A stretch of DNA of 64,000 nucleotides. Source: Porodaedalea pini (Eukaryota > Basidiomycota > Agaricomycetes > Hymenochaetales > Hymenochaetaceae). The stretch's first letter is position 1; each line of letters starts with the position of its first letter. Both the position numbers and the translations under genes were made by a program. Positions 46,890-59,172 of the stretch are shown here, one piece after another. The notes below the pieces were generated by a model. It had not been told where the DNA came from and did no database searches. It saw only the letters and a program-made list of their open reading frames with translations. The stretch lies in assembly GCA_002794775.1 (NCBI GenBank), contig NBAY01000014.1, positions 671,930-735,929 on the forward strand, given 5' to 3'.

Positions 46890-47230
46890 TACGTGGGCAG
46901 GCCGCTTCACTGATGTGTACAATGTGGAGAGGTTGAGGTATACAACTTGAAGCCGTGAAGGTAAAATAGTCTAAAATCAAGGTGACCATATGGACCGGAC
47001 TTCATCATGATGCAGCGGGTTTCTAACATTCGAACAGTCAAGTTCGACATGGATTGATGTCTGTCTGAAATTCTATTAATATTATTAAGTGGCACCTTTT
47101 CGTGATCATCAGTCGGCTAAGCTTGTTCAAATAAAAGCCAGTAGCAACCTTTGCCGTCAGGTGCAGCTGTAAATCAGCCGACAATTTGTTTCTCTAGATC
47201 TATCGCCTTTTTGACCGTGTTGTTGACACT

Positions 47231-48008
47231 ATGGACTACGTACGAATCCCATCCAGTGCCACCTCTATTCCTGAAGATGTGCCAGAGGAATCGTCACAGG
47301 ACAAACTTAGAACGCCACAGCGGATGAAGTACTGGTCGTTTCTTGCAGCGATTTTTGCCATTCTCGTTACGGCATTCAATATTGCTTTCCTCAACGTTCA
47401 AATAGTCTCCCATTGACCTCAATCCACCCCTTCCTGACATCTCAGCATGTACATCGGGCTTGACCAACTCATTCGGAATGTGTCATCACCAGATTGGCCT
47501 CGCACTCAGTATGGATTCCCAGACTATCTCGGAAACATAGACTCTAGTGTTCCAGAAGAGATACAGCCGAGTGCACATCGAGTACGTTTAGACTCCATGG
47601 TGAGTAACTTTTGTAAATCCTATTGTTCACATGAGATGGAAACTGACCGCATCACAGCATACAATGGTTGTACAGTTCACCGTCCATGATTTTGGTCTAC
47701 AAAGTTGTGCCGTATCATCATTTTTTCCCGACCAAAGCCACTTTCCTCTTGATAGATACTCCCGGAGTAGTCACATCAAAGAACTTGAGGTCTGGCTTCT
47801 AGATAATAGGGGAAAGGCGGATCCACGCTCATGGATTTCATGGTTTACGAAGCCTGCGAGGATTAGGCAGCTTGGATGCTTAAACGCTACTCTCCTGCAT
47901 GACAATACGTCCTTCTTTCATTGTCCTTCCGGCTCTACACAGCTGTTTGAAATCATCTGCCTTTCCAAGAGCTGTGTATTAGACTTACAACAAGTAAGAC
48001 CAGGCTGA
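47231..48008 (+). CDS. Membrane-anchored But2-C-like protein, splice unresolved
   Basis: Exon 1 (from ATG 47231) encodes a short cytosolic stretch and one membrane segment (YWSFLAAIFAILVTAFNIAFLNV). The next exon starts near 47446 with MYIGLDQLIRN and the last runs to TGA 48008 (VVQFTVHDFG, ELEVWLLDN, FEIICLSKSCVLDL). The TM-then-YIGLD layout followed by a beta-rich domain is common in basidiomycete proteins annotated with a But2 C-terminal domain; function unknown. The join of exon 1 to exon 2 does not keep the frame with any GT donor I can see, so either a base is lost (recent pseudogene) or my exon end is wrong. The second intron (47600-47658) is clean. Confidence 0.55.
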
Positions 48009-48051
48009 AAACTGGGTGAGTTTGAGCCTGCAATTTGCTTCTGCTATAAAT

Positions 48052-48348
48052 TTAGCTGAGATCCTGTACCGGTGCTTTAGGGTTTTGGATGCTGCAGAGT
48101 GAGGTTGAGACCATATAGTAGCGTTTGTCACTCACCTTTTTTGGTTTAATTTCCAGAGGGAACATATCCAGGTAGCCCGTTGTGGAGATCCCGATGCTGC
48201 TGGCCTCGGAATCGGCTCTATTAGGTTCGACTCGACTCAGGACAGTCTTACAAGTATCCCCGACACATTTCAGGACAGTTTCAGTGTTTGGCAGTATTAA
48301 CTCGACGCATACAGCTTGGTTCTGCACCGGTGAGCCACCGAAGTCCAT
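48052..48348 (-). CDS. Possible small minus-strand gene, unknown
   Basis: A 98-codon frame with ordinary codon use (LILPNTETVLKCVGDTCKTVL, GYLDMFPLEIKPKK). It may contain a 44-nt GTGAGT...CAG intron near 48096-48140. It is convergent with the But2-like gene. No family recognised, so it could be chance. Confidence 0.25.
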   Translation of the reverse strand: MDFGGSPVQNQAVCVELILPNTETVLKCVGDTCKTVLSRVEPNRADSEASSIGISTTGYLDMFPLEIKPKKVSDKRYYMVSTSLCSIQNPKAPVQDLS

Positions 48349-48398
48349 TTTGGGTCACATCTGGTATTGTTCCGAGCCTCCCGAAGCTTAATTACTCA

Positions 48399-49232
48399 TG
48401 TTCTCGAGTTACAGCTCCAAGTTCCGGCTATTTGGTGTTGTTTGGCTAGAGCCTCCGGTCTGTCTTTGTGTCCTTTGTACGCCACTCAGAGGCTCAACCC
48501 TCTGTTGGTTATTTAAACACTCATGTAAATGTCTCAAAATTACAAGTTTAGTTCCCCTGAGTCAGTCCCAGTCTTTAGTTCTCGTCTCCATCGCCGTTCA
48601 GTGTCATTCCGTCCGTTCCGTCCGTTCCGTCTTGAGTCCCGTTTTCGGCAAAATCTTGCTTTCGCTATATCGCCCTCAGTTCTTATCCGTTTCCCGAGCT
48701 CTCTTCAGATTCTTAATCTCGTCGAAAATCGCTTTCGAACACTGTCTTTTCTTGCACGATTCCGAGCCTGCGTCGTAGAGCTACGAAAATAGCTTTTGGT
48801 TCCGGGAGTTCTGTGCGTTCCGCCAGCTGCAACCAGTGCAACTGCTATATCTCCGTCAATTCTGCATCGCGTCTCGAGGTCTTTTCAGATTCAGAATCGT
48901 CTCGACGAATAGTATCGATTCCTGTCTTCACTGGCGAGTTTCCGAGCCCGGGTTGTCAAGATCGTAGTTGCTCTTTGTTCTCCGACCGCATTTAGGCACG
49001 TTTTGCCGGTTGTCCTTTGTACTCGCATCCTTGAGTCGACACCTAGCCCCGAGTATTCCCCTACACTTCCCTACACTTCCTGACACTATCCCCCCCATCA
49101 GACACGTTAGAGTGAACCCCCAGTGGCCGAACTCAACCAGGTCCGAGTCTGCCAGTAGACCGTACCGTCACCTTTCACCGTGTTGTTGATATGCAATCAA
49201 GTCCTTATTGTTCAATAAAAAATCTCTTCACA
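48399..49232 (+). repeat. LTR-like segment with internal 190-bp imperfect repeats
   Basis: The segment starts with TGTTCTCG and ends near ...CTTCACA. It has a TATA-like tttaaa at 48512 and an AATAAA near 49215 followed by a short U5-like tail, which is the order expected of a retrotransposon LTR. Two related stretches (about 48655-48790 and 48840-48970, sharing gctatat, cttttcagatt and ttccgagc blocks) repeat inside it. No second copy or gag/pol frame is in the window, so at best it is a solo LTR. No duplicated target site found. Confidence 0.35.
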
Positions 49233-49589
49233 GGGGCAACCACTCTAAGTCATCTTTAATTTAGATGTTTTGGAAGAGCAGCTCAAGAAAAAAAAAGCAA
49301 ACTTCCACTGAAGCTGATGCCCCAATTCGAGCCCATGCGATGCAACGTTGTGAAGTCTCTCAAGATTGACCGAGCAGGTGGACCGGTTGGTGTAGTATCA
49401 GGGAATGACATCAGTAGAGCATCATCTGTGGAGCAGACGGAAATCTTAATATACAAATGCAGCCCCCTACTTTTACATAGCCACAAGCTGACTAAACTCG
49501 GACTTTGAATTGTTTGATGCTTCCTTTTTCCTTCTTCAGTCATCACATCACATGCTCCTGCTCCGGCCAGCTCTGAAACATTTGATGGC

Positions 49590-49990
49590 TCAAAGCGGCA
49601 ACATGCAGATCATCACATGATGTCTGCACATGTGCACACATCCGTGAGCAGACCGGTCTGTAGCCTCAATCAACCCATTTCCCATATGAAAAAAAATTGT
49701 AAAAAATATGAAAAAAAAATCGCAAAAATCAGGGAAAACCATTATAATTAAATCATGCTCTTCTCTCAAAAATTTTATGACTAAAAGTGGTAATTCCAAA
49801 GCAGCAGCATGCAAATCATCTTCAACCAATTTTATACTCTGAGCTCAAACAACTCATTCCTCACATGAAAAAGTTAGGAAAAATGCAGGAAAAAAATAAG
49901 TCAGTTAGACAAATATTCTTCTATCTTCTTCATGTGTATTATAAAATAAATCTCAGTAGAAAATCAACCAATTGGAGTCCATTGAGAATT
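49590..49990 (+). repeat. Imperfect direct repeat, unit of about 205 bp
   Basis: A block at 49590 (caaagcggcaacatgcagatcatc, then caacccatttcccatatgaaaaa) recurs at 49798 (caaagcagcagcatgcaaatcatc, then caactcattcctcacatgaaaaa). Both units end in A-rich tracts. No gene. Confidence 0.55.
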
Positions 49991-52025
49991 ACTCTCAGAA
50001 TATGTAAATCATTGGCCTGGCTCATGCTAGAGTATACATAGCACAACTCAGTATAAGTGCATATAAGCTTTGGATGAGTTGGGTAGTAAAGAGAATGTGA
50101 AAAGGGCATGAACTAAACATAATATGCCAGACTCCAAAGGTCTGGAGGCTGCCACTGAGTCTCAGACTTGGACTCCTCATAATTGTGGTACAGCTACATG
50201 GTTGTGTTAGACCATGAAAGATAAAGCACACTTGATGCAAGCACATCAATATGTCCATTTATTTTATGTCACTGCAGAAGGTATTAGTAGCTTTCTTACA
50301 TGCAGGTACCCATAGTATTATATAGATAGTTGTACTCTGAAAAGCATACTTTTTCTGATGTTCTTCTTTATAGACCAAATTTTCATCACAATTTACTGAA
50401 GTATATTTTTCACAGATACAATTCTTCTCTCCTAATGGTACAGAAGCATAATACAGGCAGTGCAAAAAGGTCTTGCCTCATATTAAATTTATAGGGCAAG
50501 TTGAATCTCTCTTTTAGCCTTATTTTGAAATATATGTTAGAGCTCATTTCATCTCTTACACTACAGAGCATGGGTTCTCATACAGGATAGATAGTCTCTT
50601 CATGGAGGCTTACAAGCCTATAGAGTGTGAAGAAAAGATATGTTCTTCTGAGTGAGTTACAGACTAAACTTTGGTTCAGAGGAGTGATGCAATACTTTTT
50701 TTGCCTACTATATAGCCTTTTATGAATATAATATAAGGTGTCCTAACATAGTATCTATATTGTATAAAGAATATCCTTTCTATTTTAAATAAAGACATGA
50801 GAAGCAGGTATTATGCACTATGTTTCTCCATTGAAAGAGACTTACTCTATCTTCAGGTTCTCAACAACCAATATTGTACTTAGTGAGGTTTTGTTGTAAA
50901 CAGAATGTCATACAATAAAAATTTAGATTGCTTTCAAGCATGTGTATGTGAGATATATAAGTTTGCAATTGAAGAATCATGTGAACTAAGATGAAGCATT
51001 GTTCTAAGAGCTTAGACTGATGGCCAGCAAGGAACTTTGAATAGGTATAGCTTTTAGAGCAAGAAATTGCATTAATTAAATCTGAAGAAACAAAAAAACT
51101 CAGATTAAGCAATGCCTAAAAAACTCGGATTGATGGCCAGCGGAGTTCCCAGCTTCGCCGGGAACTCCAGGGTGGAGGAAACGAGCAGCAACTGAACTCC
51201 AAGAAAGGGCTGATCGACGTATTGCTGACACAGTTGTGTGCTTACGTATTTTATCATCTCGACGCGCTTGCTTTTGACTCCGCGATTCTGCCAGCGACTG
51301 CCAACGCCAAGGGCTTACCTATTTGCGTGCCTGAGACATCAAGAAGGTGATTCTGAAAAATCTAACGCTCAGATATTACATCTCAAAGGAGTATACGGAT
51401 GACGGATGCGAACTGGCCGCACCCACGCTCAGACTCATTCAGGGATGCTGTGGAGAAGCAGACGGGTGAACAGGACAGCATGCTCAGAGCCAATGGAGGG
51501 CGGAAAGTCCGCATTCTGTAGACTTCGATCTCTGAGATTATAGCGATCATAATGCGATGACTTTGTCTACCTCATGCCCGACGACCTTCCATCGCTGTAT
51601 CAAGACTATTTTTGGTACCTTATGTTTGGGAAGGTCAATCAATGAGGCTTGTAGCTATATCCATCGTGTCGTGGTCATTTTCAGCAGATTCTTCCAGCTC
51701 CAACGGTGTATTGATGACCTCGCGCTCCATGCATTCGAACGTCGTTCCGGACTGCGACTATACTGTTTGTCTTCAAGCTCGCTTCGTTCTTACGGAATCC
51801 CCAGACTACATATCATTCAAGGTCGCATCTCCTGTCATGCCGAACTACCGAGCACCTTCGACCGGCTTTGTATAATTGAAACTCGAGTCTAGTCCTAATG
51901 AAAAAGCAAATATCATGCGTTACGTGAAGTGAGAATGACAGGACGCCCAGTTCACTGCTTGCCAGCGCTTATCTCCCTCTGTCTGCCCCTCCCATCTACA
52001 CCGCGTCACTGACAGTGGCTGAGCG
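49991..52025. other. AT-rich gene desert, then short unassigned frames
   Basis: 50000-51110 is AT-rich without genes. From 51120 the composition becomes balanced but only short unassigned frames occur (for example 51557-51892 +). The last 150 bases are the promoter side of the gene at 52026. Confidence 0.4.
51142..51168. repeat. Perfect 9-bp stem hairpin
   Basis: ggagttccc and gggaactcc are separated by nine bases. The composition of the DNA switches from AT-rich to balanced at this point, so it may mark the edge of an insertion. Confidence 0.5.
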
Positions 52026-53380
52026 ATGTCGACTGTCTCGTCATCCACGAGTTCTGCTGTGTTCGCTGTGCTTTTGGGACTACTATGCAGTGGTGGATTA
52101 TCGGCAGCGCAAATATCTAGCAATGCGACATGTGTTCCTGGTCTCGATGTCGTGAGTACTTTCCTTGTTTAAGTACTTTATCTCAAGTGCTGATAATGGG
52201 CGTCGTACATATGGAGTTTAACAATTCAAGGGGTCAGACACCGTGCTTAGTCGGCGCGTACTTGGGAGGAGCGTGCAATAACGGGCGTGAGTAGTTTCCT
52301 TGGATTACGCAAGTGCAGACAATGCCATCCACTCATTTGCAAGCTCGGTAATTGTTTAGAATATAGCGTGAAAGGCCTATCAGTCGGGAGACACTACATC
52401 GGCCCTGATGCATCACATGCCACGCCCTGTCTGTGCAGTACGGTCATGTACGCTGTGATGAACGTGTGCGGCGCTTGCCAGAAGGCATCAGAAGTTGTCT
52501 CGTTCGTGGCTTAGTTTTGGACCGTCTTATGAAGTATGTACACTCAACTGCTCCCCAAATTTCAGATGGAGCGCTTGGAGTGCATCATGTTCTGTGGTTT
52601 ACGTTATGGAGTACGTTCTGGTATTGCTATATACTATTCACTTTGTTTGACATTGATTTCGTCCAGATTTCCCGCAGATATACCTATTGACACAGCGGTT
52701 CCTGCATGGGCGTATGAGAACAACACAGTAACAAATTTCGACCCATAAGCCACACTCAATGGTCACGGCATGTCTTCCTTTGTTCATATACCAAAGCTTA
52801 GCTAATATGTTGTCGTCGTAGGACCCGAGTCGTCAGCGATGTTTCTCCCGCCCACGACCTCGTTCCGCGCTTCTCCGACTTCGACGGAGAGTTCTCAGGA
52901 GGATACGGCCAGGCCAAGCAGTGCTGGACGAATTGCAGGGGAAGTCATTGCCGGCCTTGCCGGCCTGGCTCTTATCTGTGGTGCCTTGGTGTTCTTTCTA
53001 AGATGCCGAAGAAGATCGTATGCGCATGTCAAGGTGATAGTCGACGAAGACGATTCCGCGCCTCACCCTTTCATCTTCCCTTCCCGCGAATCTCCAGACC
53101 TTGCCAGTGTAAGGCATTCAACCTCAACATACTCGTCAACAATGGTGACGATCAATACAGAGTTGCTAAGGGCCACTGTATGCCTGATTTCCTCATCTAT
53201 TCCGTATTATCTTACCTTTCCTTGGCTATTCTACAGGATGGCCCAGCGACATTCATCATTGCTCCTCAGCTTGATGTGACCGAGACTGGATCAGACAATG
53301 CTCGAATTCCTCAGCGTCCCGGCGCTTTACCACTAAGCAAGGCTGAACGCGGGTCGTATCGCTGGTCGCCTGAGGTTTGA
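52026..53380 (+). pseudogene. Secreted/TM protein of a large basidiomycete family, one in-frame TAA
   Basis: A signal peptide (AVFAVLLGLLCSGGLSAAQ) is followed by FNNSRGQTPCLVGAYLGGACN, QYSV...GRHYIGPD, PCLCSTVMYAVMNVCGACQ, WSAWSASCSVVY, FPADIPIDTAVPAWAY, then a Ser/Thr-rich stalk, a membrane segment (IAGEVIAGLAGLALICGALVFFLRC) and a cytosolic tail to TGA 53378. Seven exons can be joined in one frame. The fifth (A TTT CCC from about 52667) must run to a GTCACG donor near 52763 to meet the phase of the next, and then contains a TAA at 52746. I know the layout as a common family of unknown role. Unless a donor has been missed, the membrane anchor is cut off and a secreted form would remain. Confidence 0.6.
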
Positions 53381-54870
53381 GTTGATATCAGGCGAGAAAA
53401 ATAGGTCCTTTTGTGACCACACTTGCACTATGTTCATTGCTGCGCATGTATTCATACTCACTGTACTTGCCCTAGTAAAAATTTGTCTAATATGCTAGCA
53501 CTTAAATGACTTGTCTGACTGATACTGGCGCGTCGGCGATCTTTTCGGCCATCATCACAACTCGCTACAGCCTTCTTGCATTTCGACTTCAACAAGCATG
53601 TCCTAACTTCATTGCAATACATGAACATAAACACACCGTAATGGTGAATGTCTTCTTCCTCGAGAGAAGAGAGATATTGTTCGAGGTCCCCGGATTTGCG
53701 AGTTAAACGGCGTTTTCCTATCTGAAGGACTAGATTTATTTTCCGCGCCGCGGCCATACTTGCTTCATCACCTTCGACTCTTCTTAGGATGTGACACTGT
53801 CTGAGGGTGGGTGTCAGACTCCGAACAAATTTCAGCACAGCTTGATGCAAAAATCCCTTTTTAGAGCAAATAGGGGGTGAACGTGCAATTTGTCAATCAT
53901 ACTTGAGGCCGAGCTTCGGCAGTGGTTTCATAGGTCCGCTCGGCTCAACACTGCCTCTGCAATGTGCTTGCGCTTTGTCTTCGATATGGGTCGCCCTTTT
54001 GCCAATTTCGCGACTCTTCGTATACAACTTGCTCTAAATAAGTGAAAAAAAAACTCGATTTGTTTAATAACTGAAAAGACTAAACATACTTTCTGTTGGT
54101 TTCGTTGTCGACTCTCGACTATTTTGGCATCTCCGATTTCAACTGTGTTCCAGGTCCTCCCTTAATGGGGTCCTCAGGAGTCAGAACTGCGATCGGGTCC
54201 GACATATTACTATGGTTTATCTGGTTTTGCATCTTCTGTACAAACCTTTCACATGTCTCTTCACGAGGGAGAAATCGCATTCCTCAGATGAGCTGTGCGC
54301 CTGGAAAGACTCCTGTCTTTAGTAAGAAAATTTAAGGGTTTGAGCTAAGCTTGTTCCGTTTCAATACGCATCACTGACTTACCTCCGTTTTATATTTAAG
54401 CTGAGATGTTCTGCGCAGTGTTCTAGTCCGAGTCCTAGACTCTCGAGCATCTTTCGTCGGACCCTGAAATTTGCCCGCCTTCTATATGTTGCTGCACTCT
54501 TGATAGGGTCCTTCACACCAGTTCTCCGTAACTCCCGACGTGGTCAAAATAGCAGATGCTTCGGATCTCACCTTGTACACTTCTACTCTCCCCAAATCTC
54601 ATTTACAGAAAAGATAGGAGTGCCCTTCGAAATAGACACAGGACTGCTCTGCTGCTTATCAATTGTAGGCACTACCGAGCTTAGACTCGCGATGAAGAAT
54701 ATTAGATGAAGTCCGTGAAGTAAAATAAAATTGTATACTGCTTACATGTCCTGAATCTCTTTCTACTTGCCACTTCCTTCGTTCATCTGAAGATCTGATG
54801 CATCCTTCGTCTCCGTCCGAAGACTCGCTAGGCGACTTAGGAGACTTGTTCGAGAGAGCAAGATCCGTTG
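53381..54870. other. Stretch without assignable genes
   Basis: The longest frame is 53458-53850 on the minus strand (130 codons, Arg/Lys-rich, with a Glu-rich patch EEEDIHHYG); it has no recognised family. The remainder shows only short frames on both strands. Confidence 0.35.
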
Positions 54871-54879
54871 GAATGAACG

Positions 54880-55300
54880 ATCAAAAAGTCTTCCTCAGGA
54901 TGCAAATAGGTAAAAGTACACTTCTTGGGGAGATGCCATTATCATCGCTGCTAAATTCTGTGTTGCTTTCGTCGTCCGAAACGTCGAACTATTTTTGCCT
55001 GTGGTCCTTCGGAAGCCTCACCGCACTCCGAACTATGTCCATTTGCTTCTGCGAGAACTCATTAGGTTCGAGCCTCCGGGATCCATCGTCCTCGATGAAA
55101 CGGGTGACCTGTGCGAACTTTTCTTGATAAGTCAGAGCTCGAATTCCGAAGGGGACCTTGGACGTAAATCTGATGTGGTCTGTGACGCGGAACATGACTC
55201 TCAATGGATTTCCCTCCGAAGGAGATTGCAATCCTCATCGACTATACGAGCATGTCTATTTTTTGAGGCAATAGCCTTACACCCATTCCTGAAGATGCGA
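54880..55300 (-). pseudogene. Third, decayed copy of the acidic-tail gene
   Basis: The minus strand encodes GIRALTYQEKFAQVTRFIEDD...RLEPNEFSQKQMDIVRSAV, then a TAG (54989-54991), then FDVSDDESNTEFSSDDNG in the same frame. This aligns with KLRTVTYRGETAQIVTFVIDKN...QLKSNEFSSDVMENVRKLF and RWFELYDRNSPDEDEDALSSGDEE of the genes at 44 and 3016. The TAG sits at the position of the conserved Trp (TGG), and the upstream part is too diverged to trace beyond about 55300. It is an old, dead relative in the opposite orientation. Confidence 0.65.
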
Positions 55301-57450
55301 TCTATTATACTTTGTCAGCTCTACTATGTAGAACGTCATGACTATCACACGTATCTAGTCTTCTCAGTTCCCTTCAGCTGAGTACTCTCTCCGAGTCGAC
55401 TTCATATGGTTCTTACAATGTTGGCGACCTTTGAGGTGGTTCGCACCGCAGGATGGAGAGCTTGACTTTTAGTTGAGTTGTGGCTTAGTAACACGTGATT
55501 GTACGATAGTCGCGCTTCGCGTTGTTTGATCGTGTTTCGCTGCTCTGCGATACTCAAATTCTTCAGTCGCTCTCGCTTGAGGACAGCAGGAAGATTGTAA
55601 ATGAGTGGCATGTTACTGGAAACTAGCTCGACATAGATGATGTGACTCGTTGGACCGAGCCGACCCTACTTCGCACAGAAACATTTGATAAAATTGCACT
55701 TAGTTTCTTAAATTTTGACCCACCTCACATCCTTGCAAACGCGATAAGCGATATCCTTCATAGTGCAAGGCCATATTCGAGCTGACAATGCTTGAACGCA
55801 AGTGCTCGCCGAATTGGTAGGATGTTCGTAAGATTGTCGTCAAACGCCTCGCCAACGATATCGCGAGCATCTCCGCGGACTGCTTGCACGTCAGCAGCTT
55901 ATCAAAGCGGATGGAAAGTCTGAGGACCAAGAAGAAGAATGTTCTTCCTGCCCGCAGTTGGGATCATGGTTCAGAATGTAGAGAGCATGCATTCTCACTG
56001 CGCTGTGAGTTGTTCAGCATCAACGCGAAGTACCAGCTCGAATCGACTCACCTTGCTCCTCCCCGGTCAGGCCTTACTCCTCTATCTCTTCCATCTCTTC
56101 CTCAAGCCTACTCAGTGCAAATGCGCCGCTGGTGACCTCCATGTGAAGACTTCAACGTTTTCAACAGCAAGCCGATAGTTTTTCTGGTCAAGGGCTGGCA
56201 ATGACGACAAGAGGGGATATTAAGTATGAGGTTCTAACAATTTAGCACACAGTGAGAACATCGTTTGGCACAGAGCGAACCACCTGTATCCAGTGCAGCA
56301 TACGAATACATCAGCTATAGGCAAAGAGTAGTCTGAAAGGGAAGTACACACTTCTGCCGCCATCAGGTTCATCACAGACTGCCCTTGGTACTGTCTGTCG
56401 CTAAGGAAGAGCCTTTTTTTAACTAAGCGAAATGCCAACGGCGTCGTTCTACGTGGATTAGGTGTATGAGCAGCTCGCTGTTGGCGGACACGAGGACTTG
56501 CGCACGCCCGAAGCGCTGCTCAACATTTGGTACTGAGCGAGCTTCATGTGGGTGAAAGAAAGCTGTATTCGATGGAAAGACGTTCGTGTCACTGGATGGA
56601 GGCGTTCACCGTCTCAAATCCGAGCCTCGAGCTTGTTGCGAAGAGGATTGCAGAGGCACGTCCCAAACTAGAAGTCGTTGTTCTCACGCCACACTAGTAC
56701 TAAGGAAATCTCTGCGCTCTTCCTCTGCCGTTGCAGCAGTCTCTGATATAAATGCAGACTCCTTCGGTAGCATGTCAAATCTCAAGCCGAGGATCGGGAG
56801 AACATAGGAGTGGAGTATCCAGACTTTCACTCCTTACCGCAGTGCGACCATCTTCCATTTCTTTTATCTCGATCAGCTCAACCCAACCGCACCCTCGTTC
56901 CGCACAGTAATTTCACGGCTTCTCCTATGTGCGATGTCGTGACGTACTATTGCATAAAGGACCGTAAAAGTGGCTCCTACCTACCGTACTACGCCTCAGT
57001 ATATCCTCGAGTCACTCACGAATTGGGCGATCCAAAAAAAATCCTCTCCGTTCCCTTATTCAACTCCATCGCTAGTCAAGTCTTACACAGTCCATCGGAA
57101 TTCTATCACTTTCATTTATTCTTTTTTTCTAAATTAAATCTAATTTCCCCGACTTTAGGTACATTCGGAAGCCCAGGTTTAGTTATAAGGCGTCGGAGCA
57201 CTGTGATTGAGACTGCGCTTCCCCTTACGCACCTGATTCTGCATTGTGCTGCGAAACTCTTCACGAGCATCTTCTCTTCCAATCAACTTTTTCCGGCCCC
57301 ATGAGTGATCTAATGGTGCGCCACCAGGACGGTTTGACAAGTTTTCGGCTCTGAGTGTGACGCCGAAAGGACACTGAGTCAATTTAGTTTCTTTGGCCAC
57401 TGCGCATCGTTGAACTAACTCCTGTCCTACGCTGCGCATTTCTAGCTGTG
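55301..57450. other. Stretch with gene remnants only
   Basis: No complete gene. Around 56460-56700 (+) two short coding-like pieces follow each other in different frames (VYEQLAVGGHEDLRTPEALL and NPSLELVAKRIAEARPKLEVVVLTP). The second vaguely recalls phospholipase-D-like proteins, but this is too short to name. The minus-strand frame 55700-55930 has no match that I recognise. Confidence 0.3.
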
Positions 57451-57493
57451 TGTATTTAAGTGGAGGCACCCAGGTCCCTTGCGGGGTGCCTCA
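57451..57493 (+). promoter_or_regulatory. TATA-like box and hairpin before the coiled-coil gene
   Basis: tatttaa at 57453-57459 lies about 100 bases before the ATG at 57556. Directly after it, gaggcaccc (57463-57471) and gggtgcctc (57484-57492) form a perfect 9-bp stem with a 12-base loop, near the expected transcription start. Confidence 0.4.
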
Positions 57494-57555
57494 GTCTTTC
57501 CTCCTCCATCTCTGAGGCCATTTCCACCTCGTCAAAATTCAGCAACTCTTAAAGC

Positions 57556-58226
57556 ATGGTCGAATCGAAGCAGAGCGACACCTTTCCGGCACCCTTGTCA
57601 CGTCAACCGCTCCCCTCCCCTCAGCCGTCTCTACTCTCCCAGGTGTTTTCTCGGCAGTCTATGTTTTACCAACCGTCTGCTCAGCAGTCCGCGGTTGACC
57701 ATCCTTTCAATACCGTCGATCCATCTACCAATACAACTTTTTCTATTGAGGACATCCTCGAGGAAATCAATAGTGAATTTAGTATGTCGGATGTCGTCTC
57801 CTCCTGACGCAGCATCTCATTGCGTTTTTGTTCGATGTGCTTTGATTTCCCTACAGATGATATACGGGGCGATCCAATTTTCATTCGGAAACCAGCTGTA
57901 GCGGGTTTAGGTCCGTCGTCATTTCCGTTTTCCATTGCCGTGTGCAGCATCCCGACACATTTTTACAATTACCAGACGCCATCCGCGACGCCATCCGTTA
58001 CAACACCAAGGATCTTCTTGACAAGCTCAACTCCATGAAGGCCCTGGCCTTGGCCGAGGAGAAAAAGACGAAGGCTGCGAGGAAGAAAATCAGAGAAGCT
58101 ATCTTGGATGGCCAAAATAAGGCGTTGGAGACTCGGATTAAACTCCTCGAGGATCTGTGGATCGAATACGGTCCGCCCTGCAAAATTGTGTATGGCGACC
58201 GCACAGCGGATGCCGCAATAGAGTAA
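57556..58226 (+). CDS. Small unknown protein with basic coiled-coil
   Basis: Three exons (57556-57781, 57857-57897, 57948-58226) give 181 residues in one frame. The N-terminal half is Pro/Ser/Gln-rich and low in complexity. Then come EDILEEINSEF and, in exon 3, a long helical, Lys-rich stretch (LLDKLNSMKALALAEEKKT, ARKKIREAIL) likely to form a coiled coil. It ends with YGPPCKIVYGDRTADAAIE. The GTAGCG donor of intron 2 was chosen because it alone keeps the frame. I do not recognise the family. It lies between repeat-rich stretches and looks intact. Confidence 0.6.
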
Positions 58227-58559
58227 CTGACGGGTAAGTGGTCACTTCCACTCCGGATAGCATCTGACTTGCTGAATGAATGAATGTCGCGCCTAGGATA
58301 GACGACATGCATCGGAGTCGAAGTCTAATTTCAGGTGCTTGATATGTCCCATTTGTTGTGTATTCTTTGTATATGTTCTTGAGAAACCTGCTTCCATACG
58401 AATGTTGGGATTGGAAGAGAGCGTTGCCGGTAGAGTCATCACGAAAAAGTCGCGTCGCCTGTATAGCCTTGTACACCTTGTAAGGTAATATAAGTCTGTT
58501 AGTCAGCTTGTCATGTGCCAAAATGTCTTCGAGTCGGATACAAGCTCGTTACAAGAGTT

Positions 58560-58960
58560 TTGGTGCAATACAGGGCATATACAAGACAGATAGATAATTA
58601 CAAAAAATATACTATACTTTTATCATTTTGTATTCTGATTATATGCACTCCAAAAGTCTGATGTCCAAGCTGTAATGTATTTATTCTACTGAGTATGCAT
58701 GACAATGAAGCCGAAAGGCTCTTCACAGGTTTATATGTTCAGTGTCAGTATGTCAGTCTGCATGTCAGATACTTATTAGGATAGAAGGTAAATACAGCTT
58801 AGATAGATGCTTACAGGAAATGAACATTTATTTTTCTCATATTATATGTCACTTGTATATCCTTCAGAAGTCTAATGTCTCAAGTGTAATGCATTCATCA
58901 TAGTACTAGTGTTATTGTCTGATAGTCCACTTATATTTCAGATATTTCTAGGAAGTTCGG
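58560..58960 (+). repeat. Imperfect direct repeat, AT-rich, unit of about 200 bp
   Basis: The block around 58645-58700 (aaaagtctgatgtccaagctgtaatgtatt) recurs around 58865-58915 (agaagtctaatgtctcaagtgtaatgcatt), with similar flanks (tatgtca, gatacttat/gatatttct). No gene. Confidence 0.5.
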
Positions 58961-59172
58961 TTCGGTTCGGTTCAAGTCCGAAGTGGTTCAATAGTAACAG
59001 CCTATTCACAACCACCGAGTCCAAACTGAGGCTCGAGACCAGCACTCGTGAAGCTGGGCATTGACATGGACACCTGTCCCTAACCGTTAATCCTGTTTCC
59101 GTTCCCAATTCCGCCTATGCCGCGGGTCGCGGTCCTGTCCTCAAGACTGCCCACGGAGAGCACCTGCGCGTA

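Noticed and set aside
49680..49735. A-rich tract as the poly(A) tail of a retroposon
   Set aside because: It lies within a direct repeat whose other unit has a similar A-rich part, and no upstream element body is seen.
54000..54720. Possible small plus-strand genes around 54.1-54.7 kb
   Set aside because: Short frames without shared phase, splice support or motifs.
56580..56700. Phospholipase D gene
   Set aside because: Only about 30 residues resemble that family and no HKD motif is present.
58950..58995. ggttc-rich stretch that resembles a tRNA T-loop
   Set aside because: It is a short tandem of ttcgg, and no acceptor, D or anticodon stems can be placed around it.
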